A stretch of 64,000 bases of DNA from Roridomyces roridus (Eukaryota > Basidiomycota > Agaricomycetes > Agaricales > Mycenaceae), in NCBI GenBank assembly GCA_029378245.1, contig JARKIF010000052.1:124001-188000 (forward strand), given 5' to 3'. The notes under the pieces are model-generated. The model was not told where the DNA came from and made no database searches. It saw only the letters and a program-made list of their open reading frames with translations. The position numbers and the translations under genes were made by a program. Of the stretch, positions 28,627 through 42,100 are shown piece by piece. How positions within the stretch are numbered: the first letter of the stretch is position 1; each line of letters starts with the position of its first letter.

Positions 28627-29521
28627 GCTCGTCGAGCCATGGTCGTTTTGTGAACATTGCAAGGGTTTTATGGGATCTAGATTACTTAGTATGTAGGGAT
28701 AATGAATTGCGATTTCTGGTGTTGATCCTGCGTTCGCTCATTGTGAACAAACATCGACTGCCACCATTTTTGTGACCTGCCCTGTGTACATCTCGGTCAT
28801 CATGTCTGGGCGGAAATCCGGAAGCTGGACAGTGAACCTGGCTTACATAAGTTATCTGGGCGATCGTAGATTCAAACCGTGTGAATCTGATGACCAGCGA
28901 TCAAATGTCAAGCTGTCACCAAAATATTCGCAGGCTCGGCTCGTATTTCAGCGATCACGTCGGGTTGTGAGAACCACTGAAAATTTAAATATACGCCTCC
29001 ACCAGACCGCACGAGTATCAGTCAACCCTCGTTTCACTGTGAGCGTTCGGAACACCGACATCCTCCTGGAGAGATCGGAACAAAGGACAAATATTGAACC
29101 AGAAGAATGGACACGGAGAACGGAAGCGTGTGCGTCACGCCTGCGTGATACATCATACTAGTGGTTGAAATTTGAATCCTGATACAAGTGTTGAAGTCTG
29201 AAATAAGAACCTGCCACCAAAGAATAGAACTGTGAATCTGAATTCGACTGAAATGCATTAAAAAGTGAGCCACGAGCGTCCCACAGCCGGAGTAAAAGTT
29301 GTATCAAGCACAGCAGGGCAAGTCGTTAGGCACAACCGCGAGTATACATATAGCTGAGCAATTTGAAGATTCGAACAGTCCGACAGATGAGCGGGATGGA
29401 GCGCATAGCCATAGAAATATTGCATGCATTACAATTGTTCTATTTTCAGTATCTATCTATGTAAAATGTCCGATATTCATTCCCTTGAAACCTCAAAAGA
29501 AAGTCCGAGCAACTACGTTCT
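28627..29521. other. Intergenic between convergent genes, no supported gene
   Basis: AT-richer sequence with only short frames. A 129-codon frame at 28772 has no recognisable feature. Confidence 0.45.
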
Positions 29522-31284
29522 TCAAACAGTGAACGTATTGGCGAGCGCAGAGAGCGACGGGGAGAAGAAGTACTCTCCGCCCCGGGATACCACGAAATCA
29601 GTGATGAGTGTGATGGTACGCGAAGGATCCGTCGGGTCGAGACCGCCTACGGTACGATTCGCTCCCTTGTTGGCGCCGATGATGGGATCAAAGCCAGTAT
29701 TCTGCTCGACGAATCTATGGAGATGGATGTTAGCTGACATTCCACGTGTGAGCCAGGTTGGTAACTCACCCGGTATTATCGGCCCAGAATCTCTGCAGGA
29801 ACTGGAATCCGTTTCCGATGCTCGATTGGTAGGACACGAATGCAAGACCACGCTCTGTGGAGGTCGTGTTGGAGGCCGCTTCGCTGTCGGAAACTGTTCC
29901 ACAAGTTATCATCCAAAGTTCAACCATGCAAACTCGAATGGACGTACCTTCAGGGCCGTACGGAATCCCACCGCGCAAGATATGACGGCCAGTGTTCTCC
30001 GGCAGTCCAAGATCAGCACGAGGACGTGTCTTGCGGATGTGAGCCGAGAAGGGGCACCGGCTCTGATCCGTGCTGCTCGAGGTACTTGATCCGTTCAGCG
30101 CGTAGGTAAAGTTGTTGTTCCGCGTCGGGTCCGCGCCGAGTGCCGGGTCGTCGGCAAGAGGACTCAAGAATACCGGGGCGCCCTAAAAAGAAAATAATTG
30201 AACTCGGAGCTCAAATCGAACCTTGATAAACTCACGCTCTTCCATCGACCGACCATCCGCGCACCGAGCAAATCCGAGCCCTGCTGGTCCGTAAACCCTG
30301 GTGCGCGAATCGGGTTGTCCGTCAAGAACTTGTTGAACTCAGGCACGAGCTGTTCTAGCTGGCGGAAGGCCAAGAATGAGCCACCGATAGCCCACGGGGG
30401 GCGCTGGGAGATGAACGGATCGCCCGTCTCGCCGACGATAATCTCGCCAGGGGGGACCGAGGCTTGGCCTGGGAGCGGCGAATCGTCGAAACCTTGGATC
30501 GCAGGGTTGGAAATGCCGTCGAGGAAACCAAAGTCTGTTGGTTGCATCAATGTCAGTATTCAACTAAATAGCATGGGACTCACGCTCGTGCCCCTGCTCG
30601 GCACCCGGCCGCGCCGCCGCCTGCAGAGTATATATCTGCGTGATACTATCCCCCAGCGCGGTCGTTACGGTATTCACCGTGCTCGCCACATTAGCATCCG
30701 TGTCCGACGCCAGCAAGAACACGCCGTGGATGCTGGTTCCAACGAACTGAGAAACCCAGTGGCCAGTGCCGGGGTCGCCGAGGTTGCCGGCATCAGCCAG
30801 CTGCCCGCCGGTAAACGCGCCGTCGCCGAGCGTATCACTAACGTTGAGCGCGCCGAGCCCAGTGTGCGAGAACGCTACGTTGACGAGGGTGTTGGGCTGC
30901 GTCGAGTTTTTGGTCATTTGCATCGCGGTGGTGATCAGGGGCAGAACGCCAGAGCGGAGTTTGGATTTGAATGATGGCGCATCCGCGATGCCGAAGAAGA
31001 GGAACGTCTCTCGATTCTTCGTCATGCCCGTTCTTTTTGAGATTCAGGACTTGGCAGTAAGGCAGAGTGAAGGGAACTTACACGATATCACCCTGGATGT
31101 CGGTCAGGTTCAACCCGACAGTGGCGGCGGCGGCTGTGGCGGCGCTTGCTGTGGGTAGCTTGGGCAGCCCAGGGGGACTGATGAGGAGCGACGACGTCCT
31201 CCGGGCCTCCAAATGCGCGTCATGAGCAGAGGCTAGCGTCACGGCGCAAACGATGAGACTGGCAAAGGAGGAAGTGAGCTTCAT
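29522..31284 (-). CDS. Dye-decolorizing peroxidase (DyP2), secreted
   Basis: The start at 31284 gives a signal peptide and short propeptide (MKLTSSFASLIVCAVTLASA). Exons then cover VNVAFSHTGLGAL, the GFLDGISNP motif (catalytic Asp), CPFSAHIRKTRPR (heme His), ILRGGIPYG (distal Arg) and the C-terminal SRGGEYFFSPSLSAL. The length is about 500 aa. Compared with DyP1 and DyP3 several introns are cleanly missing: the first one (ISPPGLP is continuous) and those in the last third (GLAFVSYQ, IIGANKG and LITDFVV are continuous). Activity should match DyP1: extracellular, H2O2-dependent oxidation of dyes and phenolics. A TATA-like box lies upstream at 31334-31340. Confidence 0.92.
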
Positions 31285-31333
31285 GGGGAGGTAGTGGGAC
31301 GTTGGTAATAAATTTCTGTCTGGGGCGCCCAGC

Positions 31334-31340
31334 TTTTATC
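31334..31340 (-). promoter_or_regulatory. TATA-like box of DyP2
   Basis: GATAAAA on the minus strand lies about 50 nt ahead of the ATG at 31284, the same spacing as for DyP1. Confidence 0.5.
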
Positions 31341-33444
31341 TGCCCTGCTGTGGTTACGGCGGCTTGGAAACTCCGCCTCTTACGAGAGCCAGTCAAAACC
31401 CGGGGTCCCCTGTGGTTGTTTGAACTCTACAAACAATGAATATATTCGCGTAAATGTGCCTTGCTATCTACCTCTCACACGGCCAACCTGACCCCGACGT
31501 ACGTCGAGGCAGTTCACTTCAAACTCATGACAGAACGCCCGCTTGACCTCTTTCATTTATATCCATGGAATAATCCGAGTCAGCCACAGGCACATTATCT
31601 TCGTTCAATTCAATTTTGAAGAGCCTAGAGGATGCAAAGTTCATACATAGCTTCAAACTTCAAGTTCAAAGTAGATAGCCTTGAACTTATTTTGAGAATT
31701 TTTGACTGATCGGCGATGTTGCAATCTTCGGGACCGACACCCCTGAGAACTGAAATCATAGAAATTACTTACGTCTGCTGTCTGGGACGCCGACATGAAA
31801 CTTCCAAGCAACTGCTTGGCTCTTGACACGAGGCTGCATATGCTTGTTGCCTTGCGGGAGAAATTCGCCGTGGCACAGAAACAATAGGGTGCGCCAAGCG
31901 GTCGTCCAAACTGCGCCGGGCTCGGTACCGCAGTTGATTGTTAATCAGCTCAGGGCAGGAGCGGCCATCAGCGGAGTGATCAATGACCAGATTTTAAGCT
32001 ACCCGTTCAATTGAATTGCGGTAAGCTCACGCGAGTTCACGCCATGAGGGCGGCGTTCTGTTCCCGTCTCTCTAAAGAACGCGCACACAAATTTCCGCAG
32101 TAACCTCTCGGTTCTGGTCGCTCAGAAGGGATTCAGTAACTTCGTTAATGCATCTGCCAACTTGCACGCGACGGACGTGACCGTGTGGACATTATGCGGG
32201 ACCCTGAGCAAGCCCTGAGTCCAGGAAATGAATGATTCAAATCTGCGGTTGACTTCGGCGGAGTCTTGCACATGAACCCAGTCAATCAAATCCCTAGTCG
32301 GCACGCTCATCCAACTCGATACGGATACCAGTCATAGACTTGAAGCTCGAAACGCAGTGGATGGAGTGGGCTGCCGGAGGTTGAACTCAGGCGCAGAAAC
32401 ACCAGAGAATATAATAGCATATGCGCCACCAGCTTATACTGGCATGGCCGATACTGGATAGCTGCAGTGAATCTTGGTCGACATTGTATGTGCATGGTCG
32501 GTCGTAAACTTGTCTTAGACGGTGTAAAAACAGGCAGGTTAAATTCATGAGCGCCATTGCTCTGCATCATCGCAGTTAGTACCCCATTGTTGAAATCAAA
32601 ACGAGACCAGCGGATTTTACGGCGCCTGAATCTGACAACAGTGAAGTAATCCCGTGAGCCGTTCAGATCGAATCACTCCAGAGTACATACACTATTGGCA
32701 GGTTGTTCCACATCAAAGTTCTCCAATCCCTCCGCCGAGTTATGAGTGATTTATAGCTCAGTACAACAAAGATGGAGGGCTTCCCAAGGAACGGCTTGAT
32801 CCAAAACCCGCTTCAAGAATGTATGCACCCATTCGAGCAACTTACACATATGGCTGCATGAACGAGAGTCGGAAGCAAAGACCCAAAGGAGTCAAACAGC
32901 TCCCAAATGCTGGGAAACAGCGATGGGGCATCCGACGACGTGTAGTTCTGTAGCACCGCCCTTCCCGATTGTGAACCACTGGAGCATACAGTTGATGACG
33001 ACGGAGAAAGAACGCAAACACGAGACGGCCAGCAGATCCGCTCCAATAGCCAGCACGATGATATATACGGTGGCATCCGTTCATCGGGCCCGTACAGCGC
33101 ACAGAGTCGTATCGTTGAAAGCACTAATTAAGACGACATCTTGTCAATCCGTCGTTCTGAGTAGTGAGTGCCTGGCGAGACCTGAACCGACTCCGAGATG
33201 TGGTTGCTGTCAGAAGTTGTCCAGGTGGGCTGCCACCCTAGCTAGCCTACCCTAGCATCGACCTCCCAGACTCAGAGACAGGCACCACAAGAGAGAAATG
33301 ACCCGAGATGATGACAAGATGATGAGGAGAAGAGCTGAGAGAGGCGGCCTAGTTGGTGATGGCGATGCTGTCACACAGTGACACACGCACCGCCTTCTAA
33401 GTCCTCATCCCGTACTTACCACCTCTTCGACGTTGCTTCGGCGT
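31341..33444. other. 2.1 kb with no supported gene
   Basis: Both strands show only frames of about 100 codons or less without motifs or paired splice signals. The right end precedes the MLKL-like gene. Confidence 0.45.
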
Positions 33445-36063
33445 ATGCCACTGAAGCATTCCAATGAAAGACTCAAGGACCGGTCATCTTGTAACGACTG
33501 GCTTTCAAATCTACAACTTCTGGTGGCGGCATTCAAATCTGCAAGCAGCTGCATTCCCGTCCCGTGTCTCCCCGCGATCTTTGAGGCCGTCTCTGCGGTC
33601 CTAGATGTCGTCGAGGTGTGCAATCCTCTCGCTTCTCTCATAATGCAAAGTCAAGACACCTAATCTGGCAGAAAGTCGGCAAAAACGACACGGATCTCAA
33701 ATATCTCGCAGAATCGGCTGTTAACATAGCCAAATTACTGTCGGAGGAGCTTCAAGCGTACTCGGATACCCCGGATTTCCGGCTTTTGGCTCTTTGCAAT
33801 GAGTTTATAAGGTAAATCATCCCGTCTTCAAGCCACCGGAATGAGCACTCCATTGCCGTCTAGCTATCTGGAGAAAGTGCAAATAGAGCTCCCCAAACGC
33901 AAATCGAAGCTCTGGTTCAAGAAATATCTCAAGGCAAAGAGCACGCGCGACGTCGTGGACGATTTTATTCGCCGCCTCTCTGATTTGAGATCGGACTTGA
34001 CGGTGAGCGGAGGTTTGTCTCTGCGTTTCTCCTTTGGAAGATGATCAGCTGGCAGCCGCGGTGGGGTCTCGTTTTCAGCTCGTTTCGACGGATAGGCGCG
34101 TCCAAGAGATTCAGGCCATACTTGCAGAAAAAGAGTCCGTTTCGCATCTCGAAGACATCGAGGAAGATGTCAGTCCGAGTGGCTTCAAGAGACAACTCAC
34201 AACTAAATGTCTCCAGATCCTCTCGTTCAAACCCAGCGAACTTTATCTGGACTTTGAGTCGGCGCATACCAGCATTGTGACACTTGGAAAGTCGACGGAG
34301 TCCGTTGTCAAGGTTCGCATGTGTGCGACCAAAGTTGGGGCCTCGAAGGGATTCACGGCGCGGGTGTACCACGGGGAGCACGCTTCTCAGGTGGGACCTT
34401 TGCTCCCTTTGCTCCGGGACGCCTTTTCATCCTATCGTTCCAGATGTGGAGACGCGACCTAGAGATGTTTTCCGCACATTTTCGGTGGGAAGGTTTCATT
34501 GCACGAATAATCATATCCTGATTCGTGTCCAGAATGCAAGGCATCGCCCAGATCTATGGCATGTGTAAATCCCCTCGTCTTCAGGCCCTCATCTTCCACG
34601 ATGGTGATCAACCCTCTTGAATCTTACTCTATTCCGGGGATTCATCTCACCTATCAGAGCTCGTTCCCATCGACATGTACGCATCTTCCCTCACGTCACC
34701 GGCCAGGAATGTGAATTTCGAACTTGAATTGGTTTGTTATTCTTGTACAGTATTCCAAGGCTCACGTGCACCTAGATCCTTCACTTCACGGTATGCGCCC
34801 ATCCTTGATCCTTTCGACATCATATTGACCCGCACAAGTCCGTCTTTTCCCATATTTCTGCGACCCTTGCAGTGGCCGACACGGACTATCGGGAGACCGT
34901 TGCCGATCTAGCCCTAATTTCACGATCGAATGGTTCCCTCGTTATTTCGCATCTGCCTTACCCCACCGACACCGGTGATGCAGATACATGTACGGTATGC
35001 CATTCAACTCAAAATGCAATGAAAGCCGCCCTGAATAAAGCACATCAGGAGAAGCAGTTTGGGGGCCCTGTGCACACTTGGTTCAGCTCCTGCGGGTGTC
35101 TAGCCAACGTGGGCCCAGGTTGGCAAAAAATAAAAGGTGCTGAGCACCTGCTCTCCTCAACGACGCCGGTATTCGCATTTTGTGAAACAATGGGAATCCT
35201 CTCACGTTACCGTTCCCTCTCGTTCAAAGACGAATTCCCGCGAGGGTTCAAACTCGGCTCCATATATCTGCGACGACCAGACGAGCGTGAGGTCGTCGCT
35301 ACTATTGCTGAAATACCCATATTTGATCCGGAAATCATCGTCGAGGACTGGGCGACGTTTGCTGGCGCCTCAGCAGAGGAATTAAACGAAGGGATCACGC
35401 GGTATGCTGCTTTTTTATTCGCTCCCCACTCACTGAAATCGTCCGGTGTTGAATCCAGATTTACTGTCGCTCTGAAATCAGACTCCACGGAGCCCGGATA
35501 TTTCCTCTCGATCTATAGCAGCGTCTACACTTCTGTCTTGGAACGAGAGACTCGCCGCGCCGGTTGGCTGGCTCAAGCTCATTCGGTGCTCAGCCATTCA
35601 GATGTATTTGAGAAGGGGTGGGGGTATCAAGACATGCTAATAGGTACTTTCTTTGACCCAGTGGGATTTTTCCTGACATCCATCCCCAGCGGAGCTTTTC
35701 TTCGTCAACCTCGATTGTGAGCTTGCTCCAGCCGACCTCAACTCGGATGAAATCGATCTCGACAAATTACCTCATGAAATCTACATATTCGTGGAGAATC
35801 TTCCGGTGGACAACCAAGGTCGCATCTCACAGCCCACTGTATTCTGGTCCACCGATCCCGATAGGATTGCCACGGATGGAATCCCGGGGCAGTTTAGATG
35901 GGAGGCGTCCTTTAGCGCGCATGGATCTGGTCGCGCGTGGGAGAGGCATCATTACGACGCGGTGCGGGCTGTTCAAGAAAAGGCCAGCGTGGAACCATCG
36001 ACGCTTTCTGGTTTCACCCTGCCCAGATATGAAGTTTCCTCATTTGATGCACCGACAAAGTAA
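33445..36063 (+). CDS. MLKL-like four-helix-bundle protein with kinase-like segment
   Basis: A multi-exon gene. The first exons (33445-33615, 33672-33811, then about 33865-34000) encode a helical domain of about 140 residues: LLVAAFKSASSCIPVPCLPA, then LAESAVNIAKLLSEELQ, then VDDFIRRLSDLRSDLT. This matches the N-terminal bundle that annotation calls MLKL_NTD in Agaricomycetes, related to the HeLo/MLKL membrane-active bundle. The middle reads FTARVYHGEHASQ, MWRRDLEMFS, IAQIYGMCKSPRLQ and IFHDELVP. That is the diverged kinase-like N-lobe and hinge seen with this bundle in mushrooms. No HRD or DFG motif is found later, so a pseudokinase or lost kinase fold is likely. The last 400 residues (DTDYRETVADLALISR to SSFDAPTK) are unrecognised. 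A role in allorecognition or regulated cell death is inference only. Confidence 0.6.
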
Positions 36064-38452
36064 ATTTAGTTTGTTTCCAGTTCAACTTTGTGATTCAGCG
36101 GAGTGTAGATGATGCCAGGGTATCCGGTTGAGAAGCCGGACAGAACTGTATAATTCATATGGGTAAGGCCGTCGCCGGCATTCAGGCAATCGATGATACC
36201 CTCCACCACTGATTGACCCACTTGCCCGAGAGCCACAATTCTGACTGAGTCCTCCCGTCATGCATGTTTTTTTTTCTGCAAAAGCCTTCACGGTTGAGTG
36301 TTTCGATCCCGGAAAATGAACCTCGATCATGGGCGCATACCTCAAGTAATTACTGAGCGAGGAGGGAATTAATATTGATCAATGAACAGTGTTTGCTTTC
36401 AAGACAGGGCGGCTTCACCTCGCGGTCGCCCTGGTAACTTTGTAAGGACACCTTCCGAATCCATCCGGGAGTCTAGACCAGGAGCTAATCTAAACTAATG
36501 CTCTCGTCTCAGCTCCCGCGCACCAACGGGTCCAACGTGCTAAATCCAATTCAAAGCACGAACCTTACAGGCGGGTGTTGATGCGCCACAGGGCGCGTGA
36601 ATCGATCAGTGAAACTCCTCCTAGCCAGGTGTAAAACTGGAGCGTTTGAAATTCATGTACATAATTGAATCGCAATTCAGAACGGGTGTCAAATTTGACT
36701 CCAATTTCCAATACACCAATCACATTCATGGGCCAGCTTCGGCATCATGCATGCAATGGTCGTTGGACACACCGCCCTCGCCAGGTTCATGAGTTTCCGG
36801 GTGGTTTGATCGCCTCGGTTTAGTGGGATCTAAATACAACAACCCATGCGAAAGCGACGGGCAATAGTCGCGTCCGATCCACCATCAACATCCCGACAAT
36901 TGCAATCGTTGATCCGCTTCGAGTATCAGTCTTGCGGAGTCGGGAGTGAAATCAGACTCCGTCACGGTGTCTTGCGACGCATGGGTACCCCGGTCTCCGA
37001 GGCCCCGCACCGACGGGTGACCATAACGGAGTAAATTGAATTGGATTGAGACTGAATTGTCGGGATGGCGGGATGAGCTCGGACGACAGATGCGCAACGC
37101 ATATGCACATGGACTGTCTGTTAGAACCCGGGGTACAGATACCCGGAATGAATAGTATCAGGGTATCATATATGTATGGCTTGTGGCTTGTCAGGATCTT
37201 CAGTAGTCCAGCGATGGAGGGTGCGGATTATTATATTCAACTTTGAATTTGATGAGGCCTCAGGTTTCGCAGCAAGCTCTCAAAACGAACTTCCTCCACT
37301 GACGGGACGCTGCCTGAGACGTGAACGTCGGAAGTAGCATACATAAGTAGCTGTCTCAGTCAAGGCGCAAGTCAGTCGGCGTAGGTGTAAGTACTTACTA
37401 TCACGATTACCAGTCGGGTCCAAGACGGGGCCAAATTTCCTGGCGTTTCTCCCTCGTAGTAAGAATCATGCATCGACCGACGTTCACGCCGTAGAATGTG
37501 TAAGATGGTGATTGCAATATTGAATAGACGCCGCAGGTTGTCGACTGTCGACTGTCGAGCGCCGCGATCCAGTAATTGATAAATTATAGCCCGAGAACGC
37601 CGTGGCTCGAGTTGGAGCTAGTTAGGCATTCAGGCGGCTGGCCTGGTCGGAGTTGGAGTTGGACCCAGTGCCGGAGAGTTCACACAAGCAGTTTGAGCGA
37701 AACCTTGACCCCGAATTATCCGACGTCCGTGAGGCTTTGAACAATTGAACGATATCCCGGGGGTACCGTACGACCTACTTAGATATTCGTGTCAAAGCTG
37801 ACATTCCAAGAGGAGTTCGAGCTGCGTTTCATTTTCGTATCGTATCGACAGACAGACAGACAGACAGAAGCAGATGATGGTCGATGAGTGGATGCACATC
37901 TGACGTCGACAAACCACTGACGGATCCTGCCCAGGGTCGTCTTCCCCTGTCTTCGCGTAGTGTACGCCACGGCGTGTCAGCACTGGTGATCATGAAACTC
38001 GAAATCCCACAACACCCTCGCAAGGTACAAGAAAAGAGATTTCAGTGTTTTACTAAATACAATACAACAAAAAATATACAACGATCGTTTGGTTTGGTTT
38101 TCGCGGCGAGCAAGCAAGCAGTCTAGGTAGGTAGTCCGTCCGTCGTGGGTGGTGAGGGCGCCCCTCCCTTTTGAGGCGAGATTAAAAGGAATTCTAGTAT
38201 ACGGATTGTATGGTAGATATTAAAAAATAAAATGTGGCGGCGGGAAGAAAAATGTATGTGCAAGGAGGAAAGACGAATTGTAGACAGAGAAGAAAGGAAG
38301 CAGTCAAGGAGAGACGTGAGTGGGTCGTATCAACAAGAAACCAATGCAAGGAGGGAGGGAGGGAGGGGAGGATGGACGGACGGACGGAAGGTGGATATGA
38401 ATACACACTCAAGACACAGTCCCAAGAGAGAAGCCCAAAGAAACCACAGCTC
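36064..38452. other. 2.4 kb with no supported gene; simple repeats
   Basis: No gene is seen. A (CAGA)n-like microsatellite lies at about 37850-37869. Near 38340-38400 there is a purine-rich GGAGGGA/GGAC stretch. Confidence 0.45.
37850..37869 (+). repeat. (CAGA)n microsatellite
   Basis: Five tandem CAGA units are visible directly. Confidence 0.8.
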
Positions 38453-39148
38453 CTAACACGCGACGACGCACTCGCTCAATCGTGAGGGAACACGACATGA
38501 GGAACGGGACGATGAGGAGGGCATGGTCGATCGCGGCCGCCCAACGGCGTGGATGCGGTTGAGCAGCGTGCGTGCGAGGAGACGTGCTCGGGCGTCAGAT
38601 GTGGGGTAGTGCCTCGCGTGGAAAGGCGTGGGGGCCTGTGCTACTACAGGAGCAGGAGCAAGCTCCTGGGTGGTGATTCGCTGGGCTGCGAGAACACGGG
38701 ACGCAGACGGCCCGGGTGCTGATGACGAGCCCGAGGCAGGGCCCGAGCAGTACGAGTAAGAGGTATATGAAGAGAGGGTGGATGATGGTGATACTGATGC
38801 GTTCGCCAGAGCTGCGAGAGACGCAGTGGGGCGTGGTGTACCCGCTGAGAATGAGGGTGCTCGCCTGCGACCTGTTGGTCGCTCATGCGTTGTGGACGAG
38901 ATGGTGAGGGGCGTCAAGGGCCGACCACGGGGTGGTGGCGGGGTGTTCTGGGGCTCGTCATCGTCTGCAAAGGGGTCGAAGCGGCGTGAGGGAAGAGGCA
39001 GCTCGCTGGGAGCGGGCAAAGGGAGGCGCAGACGGGGCTTGGCCGACGGGGTAGGCACTGTGTACGTATTCCACGACGAGGCGCGCAACGGGGCGGCCGA
39101 GTAGAGGGCGGCGGGCCAGGCGGGCTGGGTTTGGGTAAGGCAGGCCAT
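38453..39148 (-). CDS. Ser/Pro/Arg-rich hypothetical protein
   Basis: One exon of 231 aa, starting at the ATG at 39148 (MACLTQTQPAWPAAL). The composition is Ser, Pro, Ala and Arg rich, with FDPFADDDEPQN, PPPPRGRPLTPLT and long Ser runs (SSTLSSYTSYSY). It looks like an intrinsically disordered regulatory protein, perhaps with phosphorylation sites. No domain is recognised. The long frame and an AT-rich ATAAATA stretch about 40 nt upstream (39183-39189) are the only support. A chance frame in GC-rich DNA is possible. Confidence 0.4.
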   Translation of the reverse strand: MACLTQTQPAWPAALYSAAPLRASSWNTYTVPTPSAKPRLRLPLPAPSELPLPSRRFDPFADDDEPQNTPPPPRGRPLTPLTISSTTHERPTGRRRAPSFSAGTPRPTASLAALANASVSPSSTLSSYTSYSYCSGPASGSSSAPGPSASRVLAAQRITTQELAPAPVVAQAPTPFHARHYPTSDARARLLARTLLNRIHAVGRPRSTMPSSSSRSSCRVPSRLSECVVAC

Positions 39149-42100
39149 TGGAGATGGGAGTGGGAGGATGGCAGGCAATGGCTATTTATTTGGATGTGGA
39201 GTTAGCGTTTCCGATCAACAGCCACATGCTAAACCTCAGCCACAGCCCCAAATGGAAACAGATCTTACTTGCCGTCAAAACACTTTCGGATGAAATTGCG
39301 TTATGCCCACTGCCCAGCCCACATTTCACTCCGCCTATTGTCCCCTCTCCGCTCAGCCCCGTCCCATCCACCTGCGAATCCTCAAGTTCTCCGGAGACTG
39401 GGCAGTGCGTCGGACAGCGACGGCGGGCATGGTGATCTCCGCTATCTGCTAGTCAGTGGTCGCCATCACACCGTCCCGCCGCGATTGGCCAGATGTTCTA
39501 TTGTCCATTCCATTCCCCCCGCCCAAAATAGTGTTAATACTATCTGCCTGGATTTGTGTACGGCCTTACTAGACCCGACCACGCCGATGCACTGCAGCTG
39601 CCTTCACGGATGGACCTAGCCCCAGCGAAGAATCATCCGGATCTTGCTACTGAGTCTTCCCCCCGAGGCCTTGCTGGCCGGCCAACAATAGCTGGCTTCG
39701 TCCGGTTCCTTTGGACCCCGGTGTCATTGTTTCTGTCCTGTCCCTTGTTCTCCCAACGACTCCCGCGCTCTATGCTCTATGCATGACACTTTGTATTATC
39801 CCGCCCATTGTAATCTTATCCCCCACAACCAGCCATTGTCATCTAAATCGTCGACTCCTTGTTGTCCGACATTGTCCGCCCAATGAAATTATGAAGCTGC
39901 ACCACTCTAACTCCCCTGGATGGCTCGCACGTCGAAGCGTCAGGTCAAAGATCCTTGCGCCGCGGCGCACCGGTGCCGAACTGGAATTAGAAATGCACCG
40001 GTACGTATACGAGGCGTTCGTTCTATCTCTCAGTCGAGCAACTAATTGCTTGCTGTCGGTGGGCTCTCTCTCTCTCTCTCCGCTATAATCAAACCCGGAT
40101 TTCTTCCTTCACAGTGGTGGAGAGCGCGACGTCGTCGTGTGCCAGTGGAGCCGTCCTCCTTTGATTCGCGTATGTGCTTTCCTTTCGAGTGTCTGATTTG
40201 ATGCGCACTCAATCAACTCCAAGGCACGAAATGGCTCGAAAATCAGCGGCGGAGAAAGCCAAGTACGACGTCATTTCCCTTTCCATCGATCGTCCGCGCA
40301 GGTCGCGACATTGCGCACGCTCAGGGCCCAGACTCGTCCATGCATGCCGGTTGTCTGCAGTCTGCAGAGCACTGCCCGTCGGCGCGCCCTGTCGCGCTCA
40401 GGGTCTTGCCGCGGGAAAGCAAACATACAGAAAGAAAGAAAGCTGTAAAAATGAATTCAAACGCTGGAATCAATGGTAGCACTTGGGAGGAGGCCCATCC
40501 ATCTATCTGCGCTCGTACAATTCATCATTGAATAAAATCTGCATGATACTTATGATGAAGAAGACCCCACGATGATAATCTCAGACTGAGACTGAGACTG
40601 AGACATCAGAAGAGTCATAGCTGTACTGCTGCGAGATTGAGACTCACATTTCACATCAAAGAGAATGTCTCACCCTGGCGAGGCGAGCTTTGGCTCCTAT
40701 GTAGGTGGCGGATCCGACACCGCATTTCCTTTCCTTTCCTTTCAAATGCCCGCCCCTAAGAAAAGAAAGATGGAAAGTCAAATTGCGATCGGTTCGACCT
40801 TGATTCAGATTCCACAGCCCAGCAGTCAGGTCATATCCACGGCCACCCACAGCCTCGCTCCCATACCCTCCGCCGGAAAACCTCCTCCAGCAACAGAAGC
40901 CAGAACCCGATCGTCGACCTGCACCGCACTGCGGGGTTTAACACACTAAGGTCTCACCGAAGGTCCGAATCCGGATGCCCGACAGACAGGATGCCGGCAG
41001 GGCGGGAGGATCGGGAATCTGACGTCGGGAAGATAAGAAAAAGATAAGATGGAAGCGTAGATTAGATCCCGGGAAACGGAACGGAAAGACGGCCCGGGAC
41101 TCATGACGAAAATGGAAACAAGGAAATGGACCGAATCGTGAATAAGGATTGGATCGCCTTGGATCGCATGTGAATTCCCGGGTACAGGTTCAGATGGAGT
41201 ACAAGAAATTAGAATGAATCGAACAAGCAACGAACAAGACACAAAGTCGAGGTCAATTGTGTGACAGTGTCGAGGTCAATTGTGTCAACAAGGGCCAAGG
41301 CAACCCCTGTTTATACATGTTCAGTTGGTGTTCGAGCGGCGCACGGAAAGAAGGGGCTTGAAATGCGAGAAAAAGAGACAAGTACCCGCCGCGGCTCAGA
41401 TGAATGTATCTGGTCATTTGATGAAGACCGAGACAGCGAGCGGGATGAAGATGTACTCTGATAACATTGAAATGCAGGGCAGAGAAATGGAGTGCATGAG
41501 AAAACGGTGCTCACCCCATCCAGAACAAGGTGACATAGCACTTTTATTGTTCTGATCCACGAGGACGCCGTAAGCGCAAAGCGCATATGTCTTGGAACTT
41601 TATCCTGTGAAGTGCACCAAGATGAAAGCCACGAGTGCGAAAGCAGAACAAGGATTCGCACCTCGTGCACGCAGCATTGACAACCGCGCCCCGACACTTG
41701 TGCGGAATTCAGCCGAAACTGGCGTCCGCGTTGTATTTCACTTCGAGATACGCATCGAGCAGGCAGTTCCAATTGACTTCGAACATCTTGTCGTACAGGG
41801 CACGAACCAAAAAAAAAATTCACCAGATTCCACGCCAATGCCGGTGAGGAATCGAACCCCGGGCTGTGGTGATTCACCGCCGCTTGCTACAGACCCAGGA
41901 GGCTAAAAGCAACATACCTTTTATTTTCATCCAATTGCAGGCTCCGTCGTGTCTTGTTACCATTCAGTCAGTCCTTGTATTTCGTAGGATACAAGGACTC
42001 ATTCCGGCGGAGATTCAGGGTTCATGGTTGCTGAGCGCTTATTGTACGAAAAAAATCCAAAACGAAGCAATAGAACATACGCACATCGAAAAGGGAAGTC

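Noticed and set aside
39886..40170. Possible two-exon small basic protein starting at the ATG near 39886
   Set aside because: A donor and acceptor can be paired but the product is short, has no recognisable features and continues into a frame without support.
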